From Parapedobacter lycopersici (GTDB lineage: Bacteria > Bacteroidota > Bacteroidia > Sphingobacteriales > Sphingobacteriaceae), in the NCBI RefSeq assembly GCF_024643285.1, contig NZ_JAMSLW010000001.1, positions 741,239 to 805,238 on the forward strand: a stretch of DNA of 64,000 bases, written 5' to 3'. Numbering within the stretch: position 1 is the stretch's first letter; the number at the start of each line of letters is the position of its first letter. A program made the position numbers and the translations under genes. The notes beneath the pieces were generated by a model. It was not told the origin of the DNA. It worked only from the letters and a program-made list of their open reading frames with translations, and made no database searches. Of the stretch, positions 54,569-63,903 are shown in pieces.

Positions 54569-55744
54569 ATGGAAGAAAACCCAACCAAACGGCCTTACGC
54601 GATAGAACTCGCAGCCACACTCATTTCCCTATCGCTGATTATTGCGTTGCTGTATGTCCTGCAGGGTGTACTGCTTCCGCTGATGTTTTCCATTTTAATC
54701 GCGATCTCCCTTTACCCCGTCGCCCTGTTCCTGGAGCGGCTCAGCCTGGGAAAAGCCTTTTCCGCATTGCTGGCTGTTATCCTCGCCATCTGCGTACTGG
54801 GTGGCCTCATCTGGTTTATTGTGCATCAGGTCATCGTCATCGGCAAAGACGGCATGGATATCGTCCAGAAGTTCATATCCATTTTCGACACCATACAGCT
54901 GTGGCTGCAGGAGCAGTTCGGGATTGAGCCTACCCAGGTGGCCGAGCGGCTGAGGAGCCAGGCCAACGAGATCCTGTCCCATGCCGGCACCTACCTCACC
55001 GCCGCATTCGGTTCCGTAGGCAATATCCTTGCAGGTGCGGTGCTGGTCCCGCTGTTTTCCTTTTTTCTGCTTTATTACCGTGTCTTTTTCCGCGAGTTTT
55101 TCTTCCGCGTGTTCCGATCCACTCCACAGGCAACCGTGCACAATACCCTGAACAAGATCTACCAGGTCGTCCAAAGCTACCTGCTCGGACTGGTTACCGT
55201 CATGGCCATTGTGGCCATCTTGAACACCGTAGGCCTATTAATCCTCGGGATACAGTACGCCTGGTTCTTCGGCACACTGGCTTCCCTGCTGATGCTGCTG
55301 CCCTATATCGGCATTGCCATCGGTTCCATCTTACCGGCCCTCTTCGCCTTGGCTACTAAAGATACGGCCTGGTATGCGGTAGGCGTAATCGCCTGGTTCC
55401 AGGTCGTCCAGTTTTTAGAGGGGAACCTGATTACACCGAACATCGTTGGCGGCAAGGTCAGCATCAACCCCCTGATGTCCATCATCTCCATTCTGCTCGG
55501 GGGCATGCTCTTCGGCCTAGCCGGCTTAATCCTGGCATTGCCGCTCACGGCTACGGTCAAGGTCATCTTTGATGCCGTCCCGTCCATGAACGCCTTTGGA
55601 TTCCTCATCGGCGAACCGGAGAAGTATCACCTCAAGCGATACTCTACCAAGATATTGCTGAAGCGCTGGAACCTAAGGGAAATACTGGAAGCAAGGGAAC
55701 AAAAAAAGAAAGAGAACGAGAAAGGGAAAAAGCCAAAATCCTAG
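54569..55744 (+). CDS. AI-2E family transporter (PerM/YdiK-like)
   Basis: The 391-residue membrane protein has about eight transmembrane segments in the PF01594-type arrangement, with the conserved late block LLPYIGIAIGSILPALFAL, the NLITPNIVGGKVSINPL segment and a glycine-rich pair of last helices. Members are linked to AI-2 export, Na+/H+ exchange or simply called permeases, so no substrate is assigned. The basic, lysine-rich C-terminal tail is cytoplasmic. It converges on the RND permease gene; a small GCCGG/CCGGC hairpin lies between them at 55755-55768. Confidence 0.88.
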   Translation: MEENPTKRPYAIELAATLISLSLIIALLYVLQGVLLPLMFSILIAISLYPVALFLERLSLGKAFSALLAVILAICVLGGLIWFIVHQVIVIGKDGMDIVQKFISIFDTIQLWLQEQFGIEPTQVAERLRSQANEILSHAGTYLTAAFGSVGNILAGAVLVPLFSFFLLYYRVFFREFFFRVFRSTPQATVHNTLNKIYQVVQSYLLGLVTVMAIVAILNTVGLLILGIQYAWFFGTLASLLMLLPYIGIAIGSILPALFALATKDTAWYAVGVIAWFQVVQFLEGNLITPNIVGGKVSINPLMSIISILLGGMLFGLAGLILALPLTATVKVIFDAVPSMNAFGFLIGEPEKYHLKRYSTKILLKRWNLREILEAREQKKKENEKGKKPKS

Positions 55745-55788
55745 TTTCCCCGGAGCCGGGCATCCGGCAGGGCCTTTCCCCTTTCCAA

Positions 55789-58700
55789 TCAGACTTTCGG
55801 CGGCATCAGCTTATATACTACCGGCGTTACCACCCTGGATAACAAGGTCGAGCTGATCAGCCCCCCGATCATCACGATAGCAAGCGGCGAAATCAGCGGG
55901 TTGCTCGACCAGGCAATCGGCAGCAAGCCGCCAATGGCGGTCAGTGATGTCAGGATAATGGGTAAAAAACGCATCTCCCCTGCCTGTTCAATGGCAGCAT
56001 CCAGTTCCATTCCCTCCCGGCGCAGCTGGTTGGTAAAATCAACCAGCAGGATGGTATTCTTCACCTCGATTCCCGCCAGCGCAACCAATCCGATAGTCGC
56101 CACGAACGACAGCGTATTACCCGTTGCCAGCAGTGCGAGTACGGCACCTACAATGCCCAGCGGAATCACGGAGAGCACGATCAGCGTACTTTTCAGGGTT
56201 TTGAATTCCAGCACCAGCACAGCAATAAACAAGAACACCGTGATCAGGATGACCGTACCGAACCCGCCGAACGACTGTTCGCGGCTTTCTACCTCTCCCC
56301 CCATTTCGTAATGATATCCGGCCGGCAGCGGCAGCGCATCCATCTGATTAATCACATCCTGTATCACCACATCGTTGGTATAACCCGCATCCACAAAGCA
56401 GTTCACCGATACCGTGCGGTCGCGGTTAATGTGGTAAATCGCCGGTGGCGAAGGCACCAGCTGCAACGTGGCCAGCTGGCCGAACGGAATTCCCGTTCCC
56501 TGTACGTTATCAACGAAAATGCGGTCGAATACGGTCAGGTCCGGGTAAGCGCCACGCGGCACACTCAGCCGCACGAGGTAATCGTCGTCGTCGGCTCCCG
56601 GATCGGTATAGGTGGTTACGTCAATCCCCGCCAATACCATCCGCACCGTGCGGTCGATACTGGCCGTGGGCACACCGAGTGCCAGCGCCTTATCACGATG
56701 GATGTTCACCAGGATGTCCGTCTTGTCATTGCGTACCGGATTATTGACATATAATGCGCCGGGCGTGCGCTCCATCAGTGTCTCCACCCGGCCGGCGAGC
56801 TGTTTCAACGTATCCAGGTTATCGCCGAAAAGACGGACCTCCACCGGCGATATCACCGGCACACCCTGTTCAAAATTCTTTACTTCCACCTTGGCTCCTG
56901 GGTAAGGCGACCAGGCTGTACGCAGCCGCTCGATCAGTGCTTCCTTCTTGCGTGGTGGCGTATCCGGCTGCAGCTGCACGAATATTTCGGCGAAATCCGC
57001 CCGTTCATTGGCCTGTTCCACATTGTAATAGATCCGGGGATTGCCTTTGCCCACATTGGCGGCAAAATACTGCACTTCGGGCAGCTGTGCCAGTTCCTGC
57101 TCAATCTGCCGTGTAATGCTGTCCGTTGTATAAATACTGGCCTGCAGTGGCGCATTTATCCGGATGAGGAACTGCGGCTTTTCCGAAGCGGGGAATAAGC
57201 TGAAACCGATGACCGGAATCAGGGCCAGCGCACCGGCGAATATCACCGCGGCCACTCCCATCGTTTGCCACGGGCGTTTCAGCGCCTTATCAAGCAGTAC
57301 GGCGTAAGTACGGTGTATGGTACGCTGCAACCAGCGGAGCACGGCATTTCCCTCCGGATTTTCGTGCGGCTTCAGCAGTCGGCTCGACAGAAAGGGCACC
57401 ACCAGCAGGGCCACCAGCATGGACGCAATGACCGATCCGATCACCGCCATGGGCAGACTGCGGATAAAATCACCCGCGGTTTCAGGCATAAACATCAGCG
57501 GCATGAATGCGATGGCCAGCGTGGCTGTACATCCCACAACCGCAAGGGCGATCTGGTGCGTACCCCGGATAGCTGCCTCGATCCGCGAATAACCGTCGCG
57601 CATCCATCGTTCAATATTTTCCACCACCACGATGCTGTCGTCCACCACCAGGCCCAGCGCCACCACAAAGCCCACAATACTCAGCTGATTCAGGGAGTAA
57701 CCGAACAGGTTGAGCGCAATCACGCCCATGGACAGCGAGAGCGGCACAGCAATCATGACCACCAGCGAAGCCCGCGTGCCCAGCGGCAGCAGCGTAAGCA
57801 GCACCAGCGTTACGGCAATCAGGAAATCAATCCCAAGTCCCCCCAGCCGCTTATTCACGTTCTCTCCCTGATCGAAATGCAGCACCATGTCGATGTTGGC
57901 CGGCACCTGCTGGCTGAACTCATCCAGCACCCGGCGGTAAGCCTCCTGTGTACGGCTGATGTTCTCCCCCGCCTTCTGTGCGGCGTTGACAAACACCGCA
58001 CGGTGGCCATTCAGCCGGGTAATATGTGTCTCTGGCGCGAAATCCGTATATACCTCCGCAATGTCACGCAGCAGGATATTACGTCCCTGTGCACTGGAAA
58101 CGATGGTATTTTTAATGGCTTCGATGCCCTGGTAGTTACCACTGGTTTTAATGCTGAACACTTTGCCGCCAGCCAGCATGCTGCCACCGGGGATATTGGT
58201 TCCCTCGCTCTGGATGGCCTGCATCACCTGAGTCAGCGGAATGCCCAATTGCGCCAGGCGGGCCGGTTCCACGTCTACCCGTACCAGCTGGTCGGTGAGT
58301 CCGCTTACCGTCACATCCTTCAGTTCCGGCACTTTCTCCAACGCCTCCTTCAGCTCATCGGACACATCCTTCATTGTCCGTTTTGATGCATTTTCAGAAA
58401 TCAGTGCCACCTGGAGCACGTTTACGCCGGTGGGGTCTATCTGCTGCACATCAATGCTGTATACCGCTTCCGGCAACTGCGGGCGCAGTGCGCTTACCTC
58501 GCGGACCAGCTCCTGGTATTTATTATCATAATCCACGCCGTGCTCATATTCCACAAAGAGTACGGCCAGCCCGTTTACGATGGTCGTCCGGATGCGTTTG
58601 ATGTTGTCCAGGTCATACAGCCGGCTTTCCATGGGCTTCACCACCAGCTGCTCCATATCTTTCGGATTGGTGCCGGGATAGACCACCACCACCGGAAAGT

Positions 58701-58830
58701 TCGGTGGCTGCATTTCGGGGTCTTCAGCCCGTGGCATGGTGAGGATGCTGCTCACGCCCACAGCAATGATCATCAGCACGACGATAAGCGTAAACTGATA
58801 ATTACGGATTGGGTATTTAATCAAGTCCAT
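55789..58830 (-). CDS. RND efflux permease
   Basis: The 1013-residue protein has the RND layout: TM1, a large periplasmic domain, six transmembrane segments, a second periplasmic domain and five more segments. The TM4 block GLVVDDSIVVVENIER holds the paired aspartates of the proton relay. The N-terminus DLIKYPIRNYQFTLIVV and the PRAEDPEMQPPNF region are typical of the multidrug (AcrB-like) rather than the heavy-metal branch. It exports substrate by proton antiport in a tripartite pump. It starts six bases after the adaptor stop and ends the operon. Confidence 0.93.
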   Translation of the reverse strand: MDLIKYPIRNYQFTLIVVLMIIAVGVSSILTMPRAEDPEMQPPNFPVVVVYPGTNPKDMEQLVVKPMESRLYDLDNIKRIRTTIVNGLAVLFVEYEHGVDYDNKYQELVREVSALRPQLPEAVYSIDVQQIDPTGVNVLQVALISENASKRTMKDVSDELKEALEKVPELKDVTVSGLTDQLVRVDVEPARLAQLGIPLTQVMQAIQSEGTNIPGGSMLAGGKVFSIKTSGNYQGIEAIKNTIVSSAQGRNILLRDIAEVYTDFAPETHITRLNGHRAVFVNAAQKAGENISRTQEAYRRVLDEFSQQVPANIDMVLHFDQGENVNKRLGGLGIDFLIAVTLVLLTLLPLGTRASLVVMIAVPLSLSMGVIALNLFGYSLNQLSIVGFVVALGLVVDDSIVVVENIERWMRDGYSRIEAAIRGTHQIALAVVGCTATLAIAFMPLMFMPETAGDFIRSLPMAVIGSVIASMLVALLVVPFLSSRLLKPHENPEGNAVLRWLQRTIHRTYAVLLDKALKRPWQTMGVAAVIFAGALALIPVIGFSLFPASEKPQFLIRINAPLQASIYTTDSITRQIEQELAQLPEVQYFAANVGKGNPRIYYNVEQANERADFAEIFVQLQPDTPPRKKEALIERLRTAWSPYPGAKVEVKNFEQGVPVISPVEVRLFGDNLDTLKQLAGRVETLMERTPGALYVNNPVRNDKTDILVNIHRDKALALGVPTASIDRTVRMVLAGIDVTTYTDPGADDDDYLVRLSVPRGAYPDLTVFDRIFVDNVQGTGIPFGQLATLQLVPSPPAIYHINRDRTVSVNCFVDAGYTNDVVIQDVINQMDALPLPAGYHYEMGGEVESREQSFGGFGTVILITVFLFIAVLVLEFKTLKSTLIVLSVIPLGIVGAVLALLATGNTLSFVATIGLVALAGIEVKNTILLVDFTNQLRREGMELDAAIEQAGEMRFLPIILTSLTAIGGLLPIAWSSNPLISPLAIVMIGGLISSTLLSRVVTPVVYKLMPPKV

Positions 58831-58836
58831 GGCTGC

Positions 58837-59889
58837 CTATTTTTTTACCTTGATTACTGAACCGTCCCGCAGGTAGGGACTACCGGATACAATCAGTGAC
58901 CGCGCATGTTCGAGTCCGCCGGTAATCCGCACATGGTCTTTGCCGATTTCCCCGATCTGCACCGGCACGCGTTGCGCCGTGAGACTGTCGCGGGTCACGA
59001 ACACGTAGCCCGTCCCCGCATCACCGTCCAGCAATGCCTCATATGGAATAAACCAGCCGTCCTTTTTCGCCGAAAGGCGAATCGTCGCCCGGCCGAACAT
59101 GCCCGATGCCAGTGACGGCAGGTCGGGACCGGCCAGCGTCAGGTAAATCGTGAACGTGCCCGATTCCGGGTCAATGCCTTCCGATTTACGCTGTACCACG
59201 GCTGGAACGGGTGCACCACCAGCCGCATCGCGGGACACGGCAGCGCTGTCACCGACCCCGATCGCAGCCCATTGTGTGTCGCTCACCCCGGCACGCAGCA
59301 GCCAGCCATTATGGCCGGCACCGCTCACCATCAGCACCGGCGTTCCCGGTCCAACCACCTGCCCTGCATTAGCCGCGCGCCTTAAAACATAGCCGTCAAA
59401 CGGGGCCCGGATGGCCGTATGCCGGAGGTTGTACCCCGCCCGCTCGGCGTCCTGTTTCGCAGCGTCGAGCGCCGTGCGTGCATTTTCCATCTGTTCCAGC
59501 GTCGCCACGCTGTCCAGGTAAAGCTGGCGCGCCCGGTTATAATCCCGCTCGGCCTTTTCCAGTGCGAGCTGCGACTGCCGTACGGCGGTGTTGATTTCGG
59601 TGGGCTCCAGACTGGCTAGCAGCTGGCCCTTTTTAAAGGCATCTCCCTCCCTGACGTGTACCTGCTGGATGATTCCGCCGTTTTTAAAAGCAAGCGCCGT
59701 TTCATCGTCGGTTGTAAAGGTACCCGTTGCGGTCACCGTTGCTGTGGTATCGGTCGATTCCAGCGGCATCAGCGTTACGGGTATGGTATCGGTTGCCTGC
59801 ATGACGGCATTTTCCCGTTTTTCCGGACCACAGGCGGACACGGCCAGCAGCAGGGAAAAACCAATCGTAGGATAGCTTAATTTGTTCAT
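58837..59889 (-). CDS. RND efflux periplasmic adaptor (lipoprotein)
   Basis: The ATG at 59889 gives MNKLSYPTIGFSLLLAVSAC, a lipoprotein signal with the cysteine in SACGP; an upstream GTG at 59907 adds six residues before it and is less likely. The ~350-residue adaptor has a lipoyl-like part (GGIIQQVHVREGDAFKKGQLLASL), an alpha hairpin (residues 95-150), and the block AIRAPFDGYVLRR. It bridges the inner-membrane RND pump to the TolC-like channel. It lies 20 bases after the tolC-like gene and six before the permease. Confidence 0.93.
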   Translation of the reverse strand: MNKLSYPTIGFSLLLAVSACGPEKRENAVMQATDTIPVTLMPLESTDTTATVTATGTFTTDDETALAFKNGGIIQQVHVREGDAFKKGQLLASLEPTEINTAVRQSQLALEKAERDYNRARQLYLDSVATLEQMENARTALDAAKQDAERAGYNLRHTAIRAPFDGYVLRRAANAGQVVGPGTPVLMVSGAGHNGWLLRAGVSDTQWAAIGVGDSAAVSRDAAGGAPVPAVVQRKSEGIDPESGTFTIYLTLAGPDLPSLASGMFGRATIRLSAKKDGWFIPYEALLDGDAGTGYVFVTRDSLTAQRVPVQIGEIGKDHVRITGGLEHARSLIVSGSPYLRDGSVIKVKK

Positions 59890-59909
59890 GGCTATTTTGT
59901 TTGACACGT

Positions 59910-61289
59910 TTATGGCGTAAGTGGGTAACTGGCTTGTTCGCGCTCCAGGGCTGCCGCTGCGGAAAGCACCTCATAGGTACCGATCATCAGGGCCACCTGG
60001 GCCGAAGTATACTGGCTGCGCGCATCCACCGTTTCGATATAACTGTTGGATCCGGCCTGGTAGCCCCGGGTAATGAGCCGCTGATAGGCGCTGGCCGCCT
60101 CCAGCTGGCTTTTGGCCGATTGGTAATTCTGCCAGGCCGACTGCAGGTTATGGTAGGCTACCGAACCGGATAATTCCAGTTGCCGCTGGGCCTGTTCCAG
60201 TTGCAGCCGGGCGTCCAGCAGGTCGAGCCGCGATTGCTGGATCTTATACTTATTCCGGTTGCCATTGAAAATCGGGAACTCCAGTTGCAGTCCGGCGAGG
60301 TAATAGCGGGTTTGTCCGTTGAACTGAAACCCTTCCGATTGGGAGCCGAGATCCAGAAAAGCATTCAGCTTCGGCACGGCATATTGCCTGTCCATATGCA
60401 GTGCGGTTTCCCGGATACCGATGGCCACGGCCAGTGATTTCAGTTCTTCGCGTTCGGCCGGGGTTCCCTGCGGGCCATGCAGCATGCCGGCAATCTGCAG
60501 CAATGCCGATTCCTGCTGATATGCCGTATCAATGGTAGCATCCTCCGATCGGTTCAGCAAGCTGTTGAAATACAACCGGGCATTTTGCGTGTTCAGTTCA
60601 GCCGCCGTAAGCTTTGCCCGCGCGGCGGCCACTTCGCTGTTGGAGCGCAACACATAAGCCGGCAATCCTTTCCCGTTGGCCACCAGTTTCTCGTTGGTCC
60701 GCAGCCCCTCTTCCGCCAACCCAAGTGACGACCGGTAAATTTCAACAGCCCGCAGTGCGCCAAGAAAATTAAAATAAGCCGTTTTGATTTCTTTTACCAA
60801 TTCCCGCTTATAGGTATCCACCTCCAGCGCGCTCAACTGCACCTGCTGCGTCTGGATACGCTTATTATGCCCGATATCGGTATTGATCAGCGGCAACGTG
60901 GTACGGATATGCGCATCGTAATAGTTTCTGGGGAGAAAATTGATGGTTTCATTCTCGATCTGCGGAAAGCGGCCCGACTGCGTCAGCTGGTTAAGCGTGC
61001 TGTACACCGGATTAAGCAGGTCGCCAATGGGCAGCGGGATATTCCGGCCGCCATCGGCGGTCTGGTAGCCCGCCTGGAGGTTGATTGCGGGTAAAAACAA
61101 ACTTTTAGCTGATTTCAGTGCAAAGGTTGCTTTTTCAAGTGACACATGGCGCTGCTTCAGGACCAGGTTTCCCTCCAGCCCCTCGGCAACATAACGCTCC
61201 AGCACATCCTGTGCAACGGCAGGCCGCTGCACGGCCAGCAGAGCAAAACCCAGTAGGGTTATTTTACATGTTATTAATACTGTTCTCAT
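59910..61289 (-). CDS. TolC family outer membrane efflux channel
   Basis: The 459-residue protein has a signal peptide (VLITCKITLLGFALLAVQRP, ending near VAQ). It is largely long helices with heptad character, in two repeats as in TolC/OprM, with AELNTQNARLYFNSLLN near residue 235 and SGSVAYHNLQSAWQNYQ near 375. It forms the outer-membrane duct of the pump encoded beside it. The start is 31 bases after the tetR stop, and a TetR operator-like dyad lies in that gap. Confidence 0.92.
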   Translation of the reverse strand: MRTVLITCKITLLGFALLAVQRPAVAQDVLERYVAEGLEGNLVLKQRHVSLEKATFALKSAKSLFLPAINLQAGYQTADGGRNIPLPIGDLLNPVYSTLNQLTQSGRFPQIENETINFLPRNYYDAHIRTTLPLINTDIGHNKRIQTQQVQLSALEVDTYKRELVKEIKTAYFNFLGALRAVEIYRSSLGLAEEGLRTNEKLVANGKGLPAYVLRSNSEVAAARAKLTAAELNTQNARLYFNSLLNRSEDATIDTAYQQESALLQIAGMLHGPQGTPAEREELKSLAVAIGIRETALHMDRQYAVPKLNAFLDLGSQSEGFQFNGQTRYYLAGLQLEFPIFNGNRNKYKIQQSRLDLLDARLQLEQAQRQLELSGSVAYHNLQSAWQNYQSAKSQLEAASAYQRLITRGYQAGSNSYIETVDARSQYTSAQVALMIGTYEVLSAAAALEREQASYPLTP

Positions 61290-61291
61290 AA

Positions 61292-61304
61292 TTAACAGTG
61301 TTTA
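61292..61304 (-). promoter_or_regulatory. Second TetR operator-like dyad, before tolC
   Basis: TTAACAGTGTTTA matches the complement of the tetR-promoter site at 12 of 13 positions. A weaker relative, TTAATACTGTTCT, lies at 61274-61286 inside the first tolC codons. Confidence 0.6.
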
Positions 61305-61320
61305 TTTTTTGATAAAAAAA

Positions 61321-61965
61321 TTACTTCATCCGTTCGATTACCTTCATGTAGGCCTGGAACACATCCTCCAGCAGCGAATCCTTCTTAAAGTCCTGATGCG
61401 GGGCACATTTTTCTGCAATCGACCTAAAGTGGCCCGTAATGTGCAGCGAACACAGGCCGTGTACGACGTTCCACGAAAGGATAGCCATTTCCTGTGTACC
61501 GATATCGTTAAAATAACCTGCCTGCTGGCAGGCGTGGATGGTTTGAAACAGCCCATCCAATACCCGCTCCCCTTCCGGCCAATCCTGCTCCGGGTGATGG
61601 GTTTCCAGGTAATCCATCGGCTCGCGCATAATGAACATAACTTCATAAAAATCAGGGTGATCAAGGGCAAACTGGATGTATGCCCTACCCATGGCCCGAA
61701 GCCGCTCAAAAGGGTGTTCAACCAGTTCCAGTACGGCCAGCCGCTCCCGGAATAATAGGAACCCCTCCTGATGCAGGGCGTAGGCAATGTCCGATTTGTC
61801 CTTGTAATACAGGTAAATGGTGGTCGGGCTGAACTCTATTTCCGCCGCGATCTTCCGGATAGATGTCGCCGCATACCCTTCTTTCACGAAAAGCCGTTTA
61901 GCCGCCTCCAGGATCTGTGCTTTCAGGTTTTCTTTATGCCGCTCTTTCCGTTCTCTGATTCCCAT
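61321..61965 (-). CDS. TetR/AcrR family repressor of the efflux operon
   Basis: The 214-residue protein has the TetR N-terminal helix-turn-helix (ILEAAKRLFVKEGYAATSIRKIA then FSPTTIYLYYKDKSDIAYA, residues 18-62) and a C-terminal helical ligand domain with the tryptophan-rich region near residue 165 (ILSWNVVHGLCSLHITG). It is the first gene of the tetR-tolC-adaptor-permease operon. A dyad in its promoter and a copy before tolC make it the likely repressor of the pump and of itself. The inducing compound is unknown. Confidence 0.92.
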   Translation of the reverse strand: MGIRERKERHKENLKAQILEAAKRLFVKEGYAATSIRKIAAEIEFSPTTIYLYYKDKSDIAYALHQEGFLLFRERLAVLELVEHPFERLRAMGRAYIQFALDHPDFYEVMFIMREPMDYLETHHPEQDWPEGERVLDGLFQTIHACQQAGYFNDIGTQEMAILSWNVVHGLCSLHITGHFRSIAEKCAPHQDFKKDSLLEDVFQAYMKVIERMK

Positions 61966-61983
61966 GATTTCGATTTAACGGAG

Positions 61984-62014
61984 CAAATTTAGTTAACACT
62001 GTTAATTATGCAAA
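61984..62014 (-). promoter_or_regulatory. tetR promoter with operator dyad in the spacer
   Basis: On the minus strand, TTTG (62014-62011) and TAAATTTG (61991-61984) are 19 bp apart, the ideal spacing. The perfect dyad TTAACA-C-TGTTAA (61993-62005) fills the spacer. Confidence 0.75.
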
Positions 62015-62138
62015 ATATTTTTTCAGTTTTTTATAAGCCTGTCCCGGGTAACCGATGGTCTCCCCGGTGCTGGCATGCTCTCCTTTTCACGGCACTCGTG
62101 TTATTATATTGTAAATTATTCGTAATAAATATATATAT

Positions 62139-62170
62139 TTTGAATATTATTCTTTAATAATGTATTTTTG
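62139..62170 (+). promoter_or_regulatory. Promoter of the Lrp/AsnC gene
   Basis: TTTG at 62139-62142 and TATTTTTG at 62163-62170 are 20 bp apart. The ATG is seven bases further. Short AT dyads lie here (AAATATATATATTT at 62127-62140 and GAATA-T-TATTC at 62142-62152) and could be autoregulatory sites. Confidence 0.65.
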
Positions 62171-62177
62171 CAGAATT

Positions 62178-62654
62178 ATGGACGAAATCACTTATAATCT
62201 GGATCAGGTGGACTATCATATCCTCCGCCTGATGCAGGAAAATGCACGGATTAACAACGCGGACATTGCCCGCGAGCTGGGCATGGCACCGTCGGCCATT
62301 TTGGAGCGGGTCAAAAAACTGGAGCAAAAATCGGTTATCCTCCAGTACACGGCAAAGATCAACCCGGCTGCGCTGGACCAGAAACTGCTCTCATTTATCA
62401 TTATCCGGGCGGCAGACGGGATCGGATGCGCTACCACAGGTGAGGCACTGGCAGCCATCCCGGAAGTACAGGAGGTACATGACATTGCGGGCGATGACGG
62501 GTACCTGGTCAAAGTCCGCACGGCCGATTCAGCGGCATTGGTGGAACTGATGCGTAATTCATTTGCCAAGATTCCAAGCATCATCTCCACCCGGACCACC
62601 ATTGTCCTGGAAACGGTAAAGGAACAGCAGCAGCTGGTTATTCCGGCACCCTGA
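62178..62654 (+). CDS. Lrp/AsnC family transcriptional regulator
   Basis: The start is the ATG at 62178; an ATG at 62160 would place the -7 box inside the coding part and is rejected. The 158-residue protein has the AsnC-type helix-turn-helix (LDQVDYHILRLMQENARINNADIA then ELGMAPSAILERVKKLE) and a C-terminal RAM ligand-sensing domain with VQEVHDIAGDDGYLVKVRT. Such regulators bind amino acids and often control exporters. The EamA exporter gene follows 79 bases later on the same strand. Confidence 0.93.
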   Translation: MDEITYNLDQVDYHILRLMQENARINNADIARELGMAPSAILERVKKLEQKSVILQYTAKINPAALDQKLLSFIIIRAADGIGCATTGEALAAIPEVQEVHDIAGDDGYLVKVRTADSAALVELMRNSFAKIPSIISTRTTIVLETVKEQQQLVIPAP

Positions 62655-62733
62655 AGAAATGCGATTCCGGACCGGATCAGCGACAGCACAGTTGGTTTCG
62701 CCCATCAGGATATTAATACATAGCACTTAATCA

Positions 62734-63798
62734 ATGGAGGCAACAATGACAGCAACCAAACACGCACAATGGAAAATTTTCCTCTCATTCGCGATGATTT
62801 ACGTCGTGTGGGGATCCACATACTTTTTTATCCATAAAGCCCTGAGCGGTTTTGAACCGTTCTTATTGGGGGCTGTGCGTTTTACGACGGCGGGATTGCT
62901 GCTGCTGGGCTGGTGCTACTACAAGGGCTATCGGGTGTTTGAACGGAGCCTGATCATTAAGGCAGGATTCACGGGGCTGCTGCTGCTGTTTGTAGACAAC
63001 GGCATTATAATATGGGTAGAGCAGTTCCTGCCAAGCGGACTGGTTGCCATTATGTCGGCCTCCGCCGCCATCTGGTTTATCGTCCTCGATAAACCCAACT
63101 GGAAAGCGAATTTCGGCAGCCTCCCGATCATCGCCGGATTGTTTATGGGCTTCTTCGGCGTGGTGATGCTTTTTGGCGACCAGGTGGCCAATGCCATGGA
63201 TACCGGCCAGCAACAGGTGAACCTGTGGGGTATGCTGCTGCTGATCATCGGCGCCATTGCGTGGACAGCCGGCTCACTCTATTCAAAATATTTCGGGAAA
63301 GCGGAAAAGGCGGCGGGCAATAGTCTGGTCAATACCGCATGGCAGATGACAGCAGCAGGCGCGGTATTTGCGCTGACGGCCTTCGCACGTGGCGAAATCG
63401 GCCGTTTCCGGTTCAGTGAGGTCCCTGCCCCGGCCTGGTGGTCTATCGGTTACCTCGTGCTCTTCGGCTCACTTATCGCCTACAGTTCCTACATCTGGCT
63501 GCTCCAGGTCCGGTCCGCAACGCAGGTAAGTACCCACACCTATATCAATCCCATCGTAGCGGTATTACTGGGTGTGTTTTTTGCCGGTGAAACCGTTACA
63601 TCCACCCAGCTCACCGGCCTGGTGGTCATTCTGCTCAGCGTGCTGCTGGTCAATTGGGAAGTCTATAACCTGTCTGCGCTGTTTTCCGGAAAGGGCATGC
63701 CTCGAAAGTTCCGGGGCAGTGCACGCATCCGGTCGAAAATCAGGACCGGCGCACCCGCCACTGCAGGTGAAACGATGGAAAACCAGCTTGGGGATTAA
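62734..63798 (+). CDS. EamA family (DMT superfamily) exporter
   Basis: The product has 354 residues from the ATG at 62734, or 350 from 62746, which has a GGAGG six bases before it. It carries ten transmembrane segments in two EamA repeats: MIYVVWGSTYFFIHKAL at the start of the first and an equivalent IGAIAWTAGSLYSKYF in the second, with the late block STHTYINPIVAVLLGVFFAGE. Members export amino acids and other metabolites. A basic tail of about 45 residues follows the last helix. Control by the adjacent Lrp-type protein is likely but unproven. Confidence 0.9.
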   Translation: MEATMTATKHAQWKIFLSFAMIYVVWGSTYFFIHKALSGFEPFLLGAVRFTTAGLLLLGWCYYKGYRVFERSLIIKAGFTGLLLLFVDNGIIIWVEQFLPSGLVAIMSASAAIWFIVLDKPNWKANFGSLPIIAGLFMGFFGVVMLFGDQVANAMDTGQQQVNLWGMLLLIIGAIAWTAGSLYSKYFGKAEKAAGNSLVNTAWQMTAAGAVFALTAFARGEIGRFRFSEVPAPAWWSIGYLVLFGSLIAYSSYIWLLQVRSATQVSTHTYINPIVAVLLGVFFAGETVTSTQLTGLVVILLSVLLVNWEVYNLSALFSGKGMPRKFRGSARIRSKIRTGAPATAGETMENQLGD

Positions 63799-63903
63799 AG
63801 AAGACGTAACCGGCATTTAACAATTAATTTTTCCTGATTTCACAGTCATTGGCTACCTTTACCATAGGCTGCAATTGCCGAATACGTAATGTAATGGCGC
63901 GCG

